A stretch of 64,000 bases of DNA from Pseudoduganella violacea (GTDB lineage: Bacteria; Pseudomonadota; Gammaproteobacteria; Burkholderiales; Burkholderiaceae_D), in contig NZ_JACHXD010000012.1 in the NCBI RefSeq assembly GCF_014191875.1, positions 171,221 through 235,220 of the forward strand, in the 5' to 3' direction. How positions within the stretch are numbered: the first letter of the stretch is position 1; each line of letters begins with the position of its first letter. A program made the translations under genes and the position numbers. This document shows, piece after piece, positions 1 through 10,500 of this stretch. The notes beneath the pieces were generated by a model that saw only the letters and a list, made by a program, of their open reading frames with translations, was not told the origin of the DNA and made no database searches.

Positions 1-1
1 C

Positions 2-1567
2 ATGCGCCCGCTTAACCAACTGGCCGAGCAGCCGCTGGAGCCGTCGCTGCTGTTCGAATACGCCACGCTGGACAGCCTGGCCGGCTGGCTCATGCGCGAA
101 CGCCCGGGCCTGGTGCAAAAAGTGCTGGCGACCGCCGCGCCGGCGCCGGCCCCGGCCCCGGCGCCGCCCCTTGCGGCGCCGGCCGCGGCATCCCCCGCAT
201 CCGGCGCGGCGCCGGCCGGCGGCGGCGACATCGCCATCATCGGCCTGTCCTGCCGCTTGCCCGGCGCGCCCGACAGCGACGCCTATTGGCGCCTGTTGCG
301 CGAAGGCCGCAGCGGCATCGTGCCGGTGCCCGAAGCGCGCTGGGGCTACCGCAGCGGCTTCCACGCGGGCGTGCTGGAGACCCCGGCCGGCGGCGATGCG
401 GCCGCTTTCGGCATCGACGCCGACGACGCGGCCGCCATGGACCCGCAGGCGCTGCTGCTGCTCGAACTGGGGCTGCAGGCGGTCTGCCACGCCGGCTACA
501 CGCCGCCGGAACTCAAAGGCCGGGCGCTCGGCGTCTTCCTCGGCGCGCGCAGCCAGCACCGGCCGTCGGCCGAGCTGATCGAACGGGCGCGCAATCCCAT
601 CGTCGCCGCCGGGCCGAACTACCTGGCGGCCAATCTGTCCCAGCATTTCGACTGGCAAGGCCCGAGCCTGGTGGTCGATACCGCCTGCTCGTCGGCGCTG
701 GTGGCGCTGAAGCTGGCGGCGCAGGCGCTGCGCGACGGCGAGATCGAGGCGGCCATGGTGGGCGGCGTCAGCCTGCTGCAATCGGACGCCGGCCACCGCC
801 TGTTCGCGCAGCGCGGCCTGCTGGCGCCGCAAGGCGAGTTCCACATCTTCGACGGCCGCGCCCAGGGCGTGGTGCTGGGCGAGGGCGGCGGCATGGTGCT
901 GCTCAAGCCGCTGGCGGCGGCCGAGGCCGACGGCGACCGCATCTACGCGGTGCTGAAGGCGGTGGCGGTCAATAACGATGGCCGCACGGCCGGGCCGGCC
1001 AGCCCCAATCTGGCCGCCCACAAGCGGCTGCTCGAACAAACCCTGCGGCGCAGCGGCCTGGACGCGGCCGACATCGGCCATATCGAGGCCAACGGCTCGG
1101 GAACGGCGATGACGGACCTGCTGGAACTGAAGGCGATCAGCGCCGTGTATGGCGGCGCGGCCCGGCGCTGCAGCCTCGGCTCGGTCAAGCCGAATATCGG
1201 CCATCCGCTGTGCGCCGAAGGCATCGCCGCCCTGATCAAGGTGGTGCTGATGCTGCACCACCGCCAGGGCGTGCCTTTCCTGTCGGGCCAGGTGCCGCTG
1301 CCGCATTTCGCGTTGGCCGATTCGCCGTTCTTCTTCCACCGCGCCGCCGCCGCGCTGGACGGCGCCTTGCCGGCCGCGGCCCTCAATTGCTTCGCCGATG
1401 GCGGCACCAATGTCCACGCCATTTTGCAGGCCTGGCGCGCGGACGCGCCGGCGCGGCGCGCGCCGTTGCCGCCGCCGCGGCAAGGCCGTCCAGCCGCGCC
1501 GCCGGCCCGGCCGGGCGGCAATGTCTGGAAACGCTACTCCTCTCAAGAAAGCCTGGAAAACGCATGA
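2..1567 (+). CDS. Trans-AT polyketide synthase, C-terminal part (ACP end - non-elongating KS)
   Basis: The gene enters from the left edge, so its start is not visible. The first visible residues are the end of an acyl carrier protein (FEYATLDSLAGWL), followed by an Ala/Pro-rich linker and a ketosynthase from about visible residue 76 (DIAIIGLSCRLPG). The active-site Cys is present (DTACSSA, codon at 686), and so is the second His (NIGHPLC). The HGTGT motif reads NGSGT, with Asn (codon at 1091) in place of the first catalytic His. KS domains of this kind pass the chain on without condensing (KS0). The protein ends about 45 residues after the KS in a Pro-rich tail that may serve as a short docking motif. 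Its stop overlaps the next start as ATGA, and the next protein opens with a dehydratase, so a KS0/DH module is split over two proteins. The function is well supported; the substrate is unknown. Confidence 0.93.
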   Translation: MRPLNQLAEQPLEPSLLFEYATLDSLAGWLMRERPGLVQKVLATAAPAPAPAPAPPLAAPAAASPASGAAPAGGGDIAIIGLSCRLPGAPDSDAYWRLLREGRSGIVPVPEARWGYRSGFHAGVLETPAGGDAAAFGIDADDAAAMDPQALLLLELGLQAVCHAGYTPPELKGRALGVFLGARSQHRPSAELIERARNPIVAAGPNYLAANLSQHFDWQGPSLVVDTACSSALVALKLAAQALRDGEIEAAMVGGVSLLQSDAGHRLFAQRGLLAPQGEFHIFDGRAQGVVLGEGGGMVLLKPLAAAEADGDRIYAVLKAVAVNNDGRTAGPASPNLAAHKRLLEQTLRRSGLDAADIGHIEANGSGTAMTDLLELKAISAVYGGAARRCSLGSVKPNIGHPLCAEGIAALIKVVLMLHHRQGVPFLSGQVPLPHFALADSPFFFHRAAAALDGALPAAALNCFADGGTNVHAILQAWRADAPARRAPLPPPRQGRPAAPPARPGGNVWKRYSSQESLENA

Positions 1568-4500
1568 ACATGATGCTCAAGAAAGCAGTGATGGAAGACG
1601 AGATTTTCTTCGACGCGGCGCACCCGCTGCTGAGCCAGCATGTGGTGCAGGGCCAGCCCTGCCTGCCGGGGCTGGCCTATATCGACCTGATCTTCCAGCT
1701 GGCGCGCGACCACGACCTGGATTTCCGCCAATACCGCTTGCGCGATCTGACGATTTTCGCGCCGTTGCCGGGCCTGGCCGAAGGGCTTTGGCTACGGGTG
1801 CAATGGCGTCCCGGCGCGGCCGGCTGGCAATTGAGCCTGGATGGCCGCGACAACGGCCAGCGCTACGCCGAGGCGGCGCTGGACTTGGCCCCGGCGCCCG
1901 CTTTCAGCGCCGTCTTGCCGGCCGTGGAGCCGGGCGGCGGCGAGGAGCTGGCCGCCAGCTATGCGCGCTACCGCGCGCTGGGCCTGGTGCATGGCGCCGC
2001 GCTGCGCGCCAGCGGCAGCCTGCACAGCACGGACGCGGGCCTGCTGCTGCGCTTGCGCCCAGAGGACGGCAACCCGGAGGAGCAGGCGCAATACATGTTC
2101 CACCCGGCCCTGCTCGACGGCGCCGGCGTCGGCGCGGCGGTGCTGTTCGAGCGCGTCTTCGGCGCGGCGCCGCAGCTGTACCTGCCGGTCGGCTATGGCG
2201 CCTTCCAGGCCAGCGCGCTGCTGCAGCACGCCTGCCAGGCCAGCGTGCTGGCCGGCTCGGTGCAGCGGCGCGGGGAGCTGGCTTCACTCAGCATCGGCTT
2301 TTTCGACGCCGCCGGCGTCCAGGTCGCCGCGCTGGACGAGGTACGCTGCAAACTGCTGCGCCAGCAGGGCGCCGCGCCGGCCGCCGCCGGGGACAGCGCC
2401 GGTGGCGCGGCCGTCGGCGAGGCCGAACAGCTGGTGCTGGCCTTGCTGGCGAATCTGCTGGGTCAGGAAGCCGCCGAGATCGACGTCGAAGCCGGCTTTT
2501 ACCAGCTTGGCCTGGTATCGGTCCAGCTGATGGACCTGAGCCAGCGCCTGGGCCAGGCGCTGGGCGCGGCGCTGCCGCCGACCCTGTTGTTCGAATACGT
2601 CAACGTGCGCGCGCTGGCCGGCTGGCTGGACCGCGAGCACGGCGCGGCGCTGCGCTCGGCGGCGCCACAGGCGGCGGACGGCCCCGTCCCACGCGCGCCG
2701 GCCGCCGCCGCGCCGGCCGACATCGCCATCGTCGGCATGGCCGGCCGCTACCCGGGCGCCGCCAACCTGGACCAGCTCTGGGCCAATCTCAAGGCTGGCA
2801 TCAACAGCGTGACCGAGGTGCCGGCCACGCGCTGGTCCTGGCAGGACTATAGCCATGTGCGTTCGCCTTCAGGCCGGCCCATGTCGCGCTGGGGGGGGTT
2901 CCTCGAGGACCCCGACTGCTTCGATGCGCGCTTTTTCCGCATCACCGCGCGCGAAGCGCAGGTGATGGACCCGCAGGAACGGCTCTTCCTGGAAACGGCG
3001 TGGAGCGCGGTGGAGGACGCCGGCTACACGCCCGACACCCTGGCGCCGGCCGCGGCGGTGGGGGTGTTTGTCGGCGTCATGCAGAAGGACTACGCGCTGC
3101 TGCAGAGCGCGGCGCAAGCGCCCGGCGGCACGCCGCTGGCCACCAATTACGCGCCGATCGCCAACCGGGTCTCGTTTGTCGGCAATTTCCACGGCCCCAG
3201 CGTGGCGCTCGACACGGCTTGTTCCTCGTCCCTGGTGGCGGTGCACCTGGCGCTGCAAAGCCTGGCCGCCGGCGAATGCGCCGTGGCCATCGCCGGCGGC
3301 GTCAACCTGTCGCTGCACCCGGGCAAGTACATTTCCTGCACCTTGCTCGATATGCACGCCTCGGACGGCCGCTGCAACAGCTTCGGCGCCGGCGGCGACG
3401 GCTATGTCTCGGCCGAGGGCGTGGGCGCCGTGGTGCTCAAGCCGCTGGCCCAGGCCCTGGCCGACCATGACCATGTGTATGCCGTCATCAAGGCCAGCAG
3501 CAGCAACCATGTGGGCACGGTCAGCGGCATCACGGTGCCCAGCCCGGCCGCGCACGCCGAATTGATCGGCCGCAGCCTGCGCCAGGCCGCCATCGATGCC
3601 GCCAGCATCGGCTGCGTCGAGGCGCACGGCACCGGCACGGCGCTGGGCGACCCGATCGAAATCGAGGGCTTGACGCGCGCCTACCGCGCCCACACCGGGC
3701 GCCGCCAGTACTGCGCCATCGGTTCCATCAAATCGAATATCGGCCATGCCGAAGGCGCCGCCGGCATCAGCGGCCTGACCAAGGCCGCGCTGCAGCTGCA
3801 CCACCGCACCCTGGTGCCTTCGCTGCACGCCGAGCCGGTCAATCCGCTTCTGGCGCTGGACGAGACGCCCTTCGTCCTGCAGCGCAATACCGTCGAATGG
3901 CCGCAGCCGGACGGGGCGCCGCGCCGGGCCGCGGTCAGCGCCTTCGGCGCCTCGGGCACCAACGCGCACCTGATCCTGGAGGAATTCGTGGCCGCGCCGC
4001 GTCCGGCCGCGCCGGCCCAGGCGGCGCTGGTTGTGCTGTCGGCGGCCGACGAGGAGGCGCTGCAGCGCTATGCGCGCGGCTTGCGCGCGGCCCTGGCCGG
4101 CGCGCCGCAGCCAGCGGCGGCGGGGCAACTGGCCGCCTTGCTGGCCGAGCTATTGCAGGTGGCGGCCGAACAGATCGATCCGCAGGCCGAGCTGAGCGAA
4201 CTGGGCATGGATGCCTTCCAGCGCGAGCGCTTCGCGCAACAGGCGCGGCAACGCTTCGGCATCGAGTTGCCGGCCGCATTGCCGTCACTGGCGGCGCTGG
4301 CGCGCGAGCTGGCCGCACCGGCCTGGCCGCTGCGCGATCTGGCCTACACCTTGCAAGTGGGCCGCAAGGCCTTGGCGCAGCGCGCCGCCTTCGTGGCGCC
4401 GGATCAGGCCACGCTGCTGCGCCAGCTCGATCATTTCATCCAGGGCGGACGCAGCATGCCGGGCGTGCACACCGGGCGCGCGCCGCGCCGGCCGCGGGAG

Positions 4501-7500
4501 GCGCCGGACGCGCCGCCAACGGTGCCGGACGAGCGTCTGCAATGGCTGGCCGCGCACTGGGTGGCGGGCGGCCGCGCCGACTGGGCGCAGCTGTACCACG
4601 AGGACGACCTGCCATGGCGCATCAGCCTGCCGACCTACCCCTTCGCGCGCGAGCGCCATTGGATCGATGGCGCCGCCATGGCGCCGGCGCTGGCGCGCAC
4701 CGCAGCCCCGGCCGCTATGATGGTCCCGGTCCCGGTCCCGGTCCCGGCCGTGGCCGCCGCGGCCGGCGCCGCGCCGGGCGAGGATATGCTGACGCTGCTG
4801 ATCGCGGCCCTGAGCGAGGTCACGGCCATGCCGGTCCGGCAATTCGGCGCCGACATGGCCATCGAGGACATCGGCCTCGACTCGCTGATGAACACCGCGC
4901 TGAATCAGCGCATGGCCGCTTTTGCCGGCAATAGCGACGCCACGCTGCTGTTCCGCTGTGCCACCGTGGGCGAGCTGGCGCAGCGGCTGGCCGCCACGCG
5001 CGCGGCCGCTGCCGAGGCGCCTGGGTCCGCCCCGCCTGCCCCGGCATCGCCGGCTCCGGCACCGGCGGCGCAGGCCGCTGTTCCGGCCGTCTCCGGCCAC
5101 GAGCTGATCGCCGTGGTGGGATTGGCCGGGCGCTATCCGCAGGCCGACAGTCTGGAACAGTTGTGGCGCAACCTGCTCGACGGCCGCGACAGCATCGAAA
5201 CCATTCCGCCCGGCCGCTGGCCGCTGGCCGGGTTCTACGAAGCCGACCCGGCCCGCGCGGCCGCCGGCGGCAAGAGCTACAGCCAGTGGGGTGGCTTCCT
5301 GTCCGGCGTGGACCGCTTCGATCCGCTGTTCTTCAATATCACGCCGCGCGAAGCGGCGCTGATGGACCCGCACGAACGGTTGTTCCTGCAGACGGCCTGG
5401 CATTGCATGGAGGAGGCCGGCTACACCCGCGCCGCGCTGCGCCAGGCCAGCGGCCCGGCCGGCCTGGGCGTGTTTGTCGGCACCACCTTCAATAATTACC
5501 AGCTCATCATGAGCGATGCCGCCCACCACGGCGGCGCCGACCATTATCCGGCCTCGAGCCAGGTCTTCTCGATCGCCAACCGGGTTTCCTATGTGCTCAA
5601 TGCCAGCGGCCCCAGCGTCACCGTCGACACCGCCTGCTCGTCCTCGCTGTACGCCGTGCAGATGGCCTGCGACAGCATCCGCAGCGGCCAGTGCGGCATG
5701 GCGCTGGCGGGCGGCGTCAACCTGACGCTGCATCCCAGCAAATACGTCTCGCTCTCGCTGGGCCGCTTCCTGGCCGAGGACGGCCGCTGCCGCGCCTTCG
5801 ATGCCGGCGGCAGCGGCTATGTGCCGGGCGAGGCGGTGGGCGCGGTGCTGCTCAAGCCGCTGGCCGCGGCGCTGCGCGACGGCGACCATATCCACGGCCT
5901 GATCCGTGGCGGCGCCATCGCGCATGGCGGCCGCAGCAACGGCTATTCAGTTCCCAGCCCGGCGGCCCAGGCCGACACGATCCGGCGCGCGCTGCGCCAG
6001 GCCGGCGTGGCGGCGCGCAGCATCAGCTGCGTCGAGGCGCACGGCACCGGCACGGCCCTGGGCGACCCGGTGGAAGTGGCCGGCTTGGTGGAGGCCTTTG
6101 GCGCCGAGACGGCCGATACCGGCTACTGCAGCCTGTCCTCGGTGAAAACCAATATCGGCCATGCCGAGGCGGCCGCCGGCATCGCCCAGCTGACCAAGGT
6201 GCTGCTGCAGATGCGGCACCGCACCCTGGTGGCCAATGTCTCGCATGGCGGCGGCCCGAATCCGGCGATCGACTTCGAGCATAGCCCCTTCCGGGTACAG
6301 CGCGCGGCGGCGGCCTGGCCGGCGCCGCTGGTGGACGGCGCCGCCGTGCCGCGGCGCGCCGGCATCAGCAGCTTCGGCGCGGGCGGCGCCAACGCGCACC
6401 TGGTGGTCGAGGAAGCGCCGGCGCCGGCGCCGGAAGCGCGACGCCAGGGTCCGCTGCTGTTGGTGGTGTCGGCCAAGGACCCGGCCGGATTGCGGCGCCA
6501 GGCGGCGCAGCTGGCGCGGCATTTGCGCGGGCCGGACGGCGCGGTTGATCTGGCCGGGGTCGCCTATACCCTGCAAGCCGGCCGCGAGGCGATGGCGCAG
6601 CGCTGTGCCTTTGTGGCGCAAGACGCGGCCGCGGCGCTACATATCTTGGAGCAACTGGCCGACGGCATCAATCCGCCCGAGGCCGCGCTGGGCCGGCTGA
6701 CGCTGTCGGTGCATGGCCAGGCGCAGGAGCCGGCGCCGGACGCGGCGCGCGTGGAGGCGGCACTGGCCGCATGGCCGGCGGCGGGCGCCGAGCTGGCCGC
6801 GCTCTGGTGCGCCGGCGCCGCCATCGACTGGAGCGCGCTGTACGAGGGGCGGCCGCCGCGCCGTCTGAGCCTGCCGCAGTATCCGTTTGCCGAGGAATCG
6901 TACTGGGTGCCGGGCGTGCCGCCGGGGGCGGCGCGCGCGCCGGCAGCGGCCGTTGCGCTCCCGGCCCTGGCGCCAGCCGTGCCAGTCGCCCCAGCCGAGC
7001 CAGTGGCGGCGGCAGCCGGCGACACGGTACTGCTGTTCGCGCCGCGCTGGGTGGCCGGCGCCGCCAGCGGCGTGGCGCCAGCCTATGCGCGCCACGTCGT
7101 GGCCGGCTGCGGCGTGCCGGAAGCGCTGGCCGCCGTGCTGGCGGCGCAAGCGCAGCCGCAGCGCGCCTGGCTTGCGCTGGACGGCGAGGCGGAAGCCGGC
7201 GCCGGCGTCGAGGCGCGCTACCGCGCCTATGTGGGCCGGCTGCTGGCCCTGGTCCAGGATGAATTCTCCCGCCTTGGCGCCGGTCGCACGCTGCTGCAGC
7301 TGGTGACGCCGTGGCAGGGCGACGCGCGCACCCTGTCCGGCCTGGCCGCGCTGCTGAAGACCGCGGCGCAGGAGCAGCCCGGCCTGGTCGTGCAGTGGCT
7401 GGGTCTGGACCGCTGGCCCGAAGCCGCGGCGCTGAACGCGCTGCTCGAAGAGAACCGCCGCGCCCCCGGCGAGACCATGGTGCGCTACCAGGACGGCGTG

Positions 7501-10500
7501 CGCTCGGTCTTGCAGTGGGAGGAGCTGGCGGCGCCCGCCGGGCAGGCGTTGCGCGCCGACGGCGTGTTCCTGATCACCGGCGGCGGCGGCGCGCTGGGCA
7601 TGGCGGTGGCGCGCGCCATTGCGGCCCGGGCCGAGCGGCCGCGCCTGCTGCTGGCGGGCCGTTCGCCGCTCGGCGCGCGCCAGCAGGACTGCCTGGCGGA
7701 CTTGCGCGCCCTGGGCGCGCAGGCCGAATACCGCCAGTTGGACGTCGCCTCGGCGGCGGATTGCCAAACCATGGTGGCCGACTGCCTCGGCGCCTGGGGC
7801 GGCCTGCACGGCGTGGTCCATTGCGCCGGCGTGGTGCGCGACAGCTTTATCGTGCGCAAGCCGGCCGCCGACCTGGACCAGGTACTGCCGCCCAAAGTGG
7901 CCGGCCTCGTCAATCTCGACCGCGCCAGCGCCGCCCTGACGCTGGATTTCCTGCTCGCCTTTTCCTCGGGCGCGGGCGCCATGGGCAATATCGGCCAGGC
8001 CGACTATGCGGCCGCCAACGGTTTCATGGATGGCTTTGCCCATTACCGCGCGCGGCGGGCAGGGGCGGGCCGCACCTGCTCGATCAACTGGCCTTTGTGG
8101 CAGGACGGCGGCATGCAGGTCGACCGCGCCACCATTGCCGCCATGCGCCGGCTGGGCGGCATGGCGCCGCTGTCCCTGGCCGATGGCATGCGCACGCTGT
8201 TCGCGTGCCTGGCGCTGGACGAGCCGCAGGTGCTGGTGGCCGCCGGCGAGGCCGCCACTTTGCGCCGCCTGATCCTGGCGCGGCCTTCGGCCCCGGCCGG
8301 CGCGCCGGCCCCGGCCGCCCCGGCCGCCGCGCCGCTGCCGGCCAAGCTGCTGGCGGCCACGGCGAGCGCGTTGCAGCACTTGTTTGCCGAGAAGACCGGC
8401 TTCCCGCCGGCCCGGCTGGAACTGGACGAGCCGCTGGAAACCTACGGCATCGACTCCACCCTGATCATGCAGCTCAACCAGGCGCTCGGCGAGATTTTCG
8501 GCGAGCTGTCGCAAACCCTGTTTTTCGAGCACCAGACCCTGGGCGCGCTGGCCACCTACCTGGCCACGGCGCACGCGCGCCAATGCGCCGCCTGGACCCA
8601 TTGCGAAACCGATATGCCTCCTATTCCTGAAGCAGTTATTGCCGCGGTGCCCGCCGCCGGCGCGGCACCGCTTGCCGCCGCCATTTCCAGCGCCGCCGCC
8701 GCGCCGATGGCGCGCGAACCGATCGCCATCATCGGCCTGAGCGGCCGCTACCCGGGCGCGCCCGACCTGGACGCGTTCTGGGACAATCTGGCCGCCGGCC
8801 GCGATAGTATTTCGACCATTCCGACCGACCGCTGGCCCTTGCGGGACTTTTTCGAAGCCGACCGCGCCAAGGCCTTGCGCGAAGGGCGCAGCTATTCCAA
8901 ATGGGGCGGCTTCCTGGACGACTGGGATTGCTTCGACTCGCTGTTCTTCAATATGTCGCCGCTGGAAGCCATCAATCTCGACCCGCAGGCGCGCCTGTTC
9001 GTCGAAACTTGCTGGGCGGCGCTGGAGGATGCCGGCTACACCCGCGCCATGCTGGCCGCGCGCTACCAGAAGCGGGTGGGCGTGTTCGCCGGCGTGACCA
9101 AGACCGGCTACGCGCTGCACGGCCCCGCGGTCTGGCCGCTCAAGCAGGGCTACAATCCGCAAACCTCGTTCAGCGCCGTGGCCAACCGGGTGTCCTATCT
9201 CTTCGACCTGCAAGGCCCCAGCGTGCCGGTCGACACCATGTGCTCGTCCTCGCTGACGGCGCTGCACCAGGCCTGTGAAAGCATCTGGTCGGGCGCCTGC
9301 CGGCTGGCCATCGCCGGCGGCGTCAACCTCTATCTGCATCCCGCGCAGTATCTGGAGCTGTGCGGCATGCAGATGCTGGCCGCCGACGGCCGCTGCAAGA
9401 GCTTCGGCGCGGGCGCCGACGGTTTCGTGCCGGGCGAAGGGGTGGGCGCGGTGCTGCTCAAGCCGCTGTCGGCGGCGTTGGCCGACAATGACAATATCCA
9501 TGGCGTGCTGCGCGCCGCCGCCGTCAACCATGGCGGCAAGGTGAATGGCTTCACCGTGCCGAATCCGGCCGCCCAGCGCGCCCTGATCCGCCAGGCCCTG
9601 GACCAGGCCGGCGTCCCGGCCAGCGCCGTCGGCTATGTCGAGGCGCACGGCACCGGCACCGACTTGGGCGACCCGATCGAAGTCAGCGGCCTGACGCAGG
9701 CCTTCCAGGAGGACACGGATCAGCTGGGCTATTGCGGACTGGGATCGGTCAAATCGAATATCGGCCACCTGGAAGCCGCCGCCGGCATCGCCGGCCTGAC
9801 CAAGGTCTTGCTGCAATTGCGCCACGGCGAGCGCGTGCCGACCCTGCATGCCGGCGAGATCAATCCGCGCCTGCGGCTGGCGGCCACCCCGTTCGTCCTG
9901 CAGCGCGCCGGCGCCGCCTGGCCCCGTCCGGCGGCGGGCGGCCGCATCGCGACCGTATCGTCCTTCGGCGCCGGCGGCGCCAACGCCTTCGTCGTGGTGG
10001 AGGAGGCGCCGCCGCGGCCGGCGCCGGCCGCCCACGCCCCGCTCCAGCTGGTGCCGCTGTCGGCCCGCAGCGAGGAAAGGCTGGCCGCGCGCGCCGCGCA
10101 GTTGCGGCGCGCCCTGCGGCAGGGCCGGGTCGACGGCAGCCTGGCCGACCTGGCCTACACCCTGCAGACCGGACGCGAAGCGATGAGCGCGCGGCTGGCC
10201 CTGGTGGCCAGCTCGCTGGCCGACCTGGAAGCGCAGTTGGACGGCCTGCTGGACGAGCGCGATGGCTGGCGCGACGGCGCCACGCAGGCGGCCTGTTTCG
10301 GCGATTGCCAGCAGCGCCAGGCGGGCCTGGGCATGCTGTCCGGCGAAACCGAACTCAAGCTGGCCATTTCGGCCTGGGTCGCCAACGGCAAGCTGGCGCC
10401 GCTGGCCAGCCTCTGGCTCGGCGGCGTGGACATCGACTGGAGCTTGCTGCATGGCGAAGCGCCGCCGCGGCGCATCAGCCTGCCGACCTATCCCTTCCTG

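Noticed and set aside
1210..1563. A longer N-terminus for the second PKS
   Set aside because: This part overlaps the upstream KS in another frame and reads as Arg/Ala-rich shadow. The ATG at 1564 gives an immediate DH domain and an ATGA overlap.
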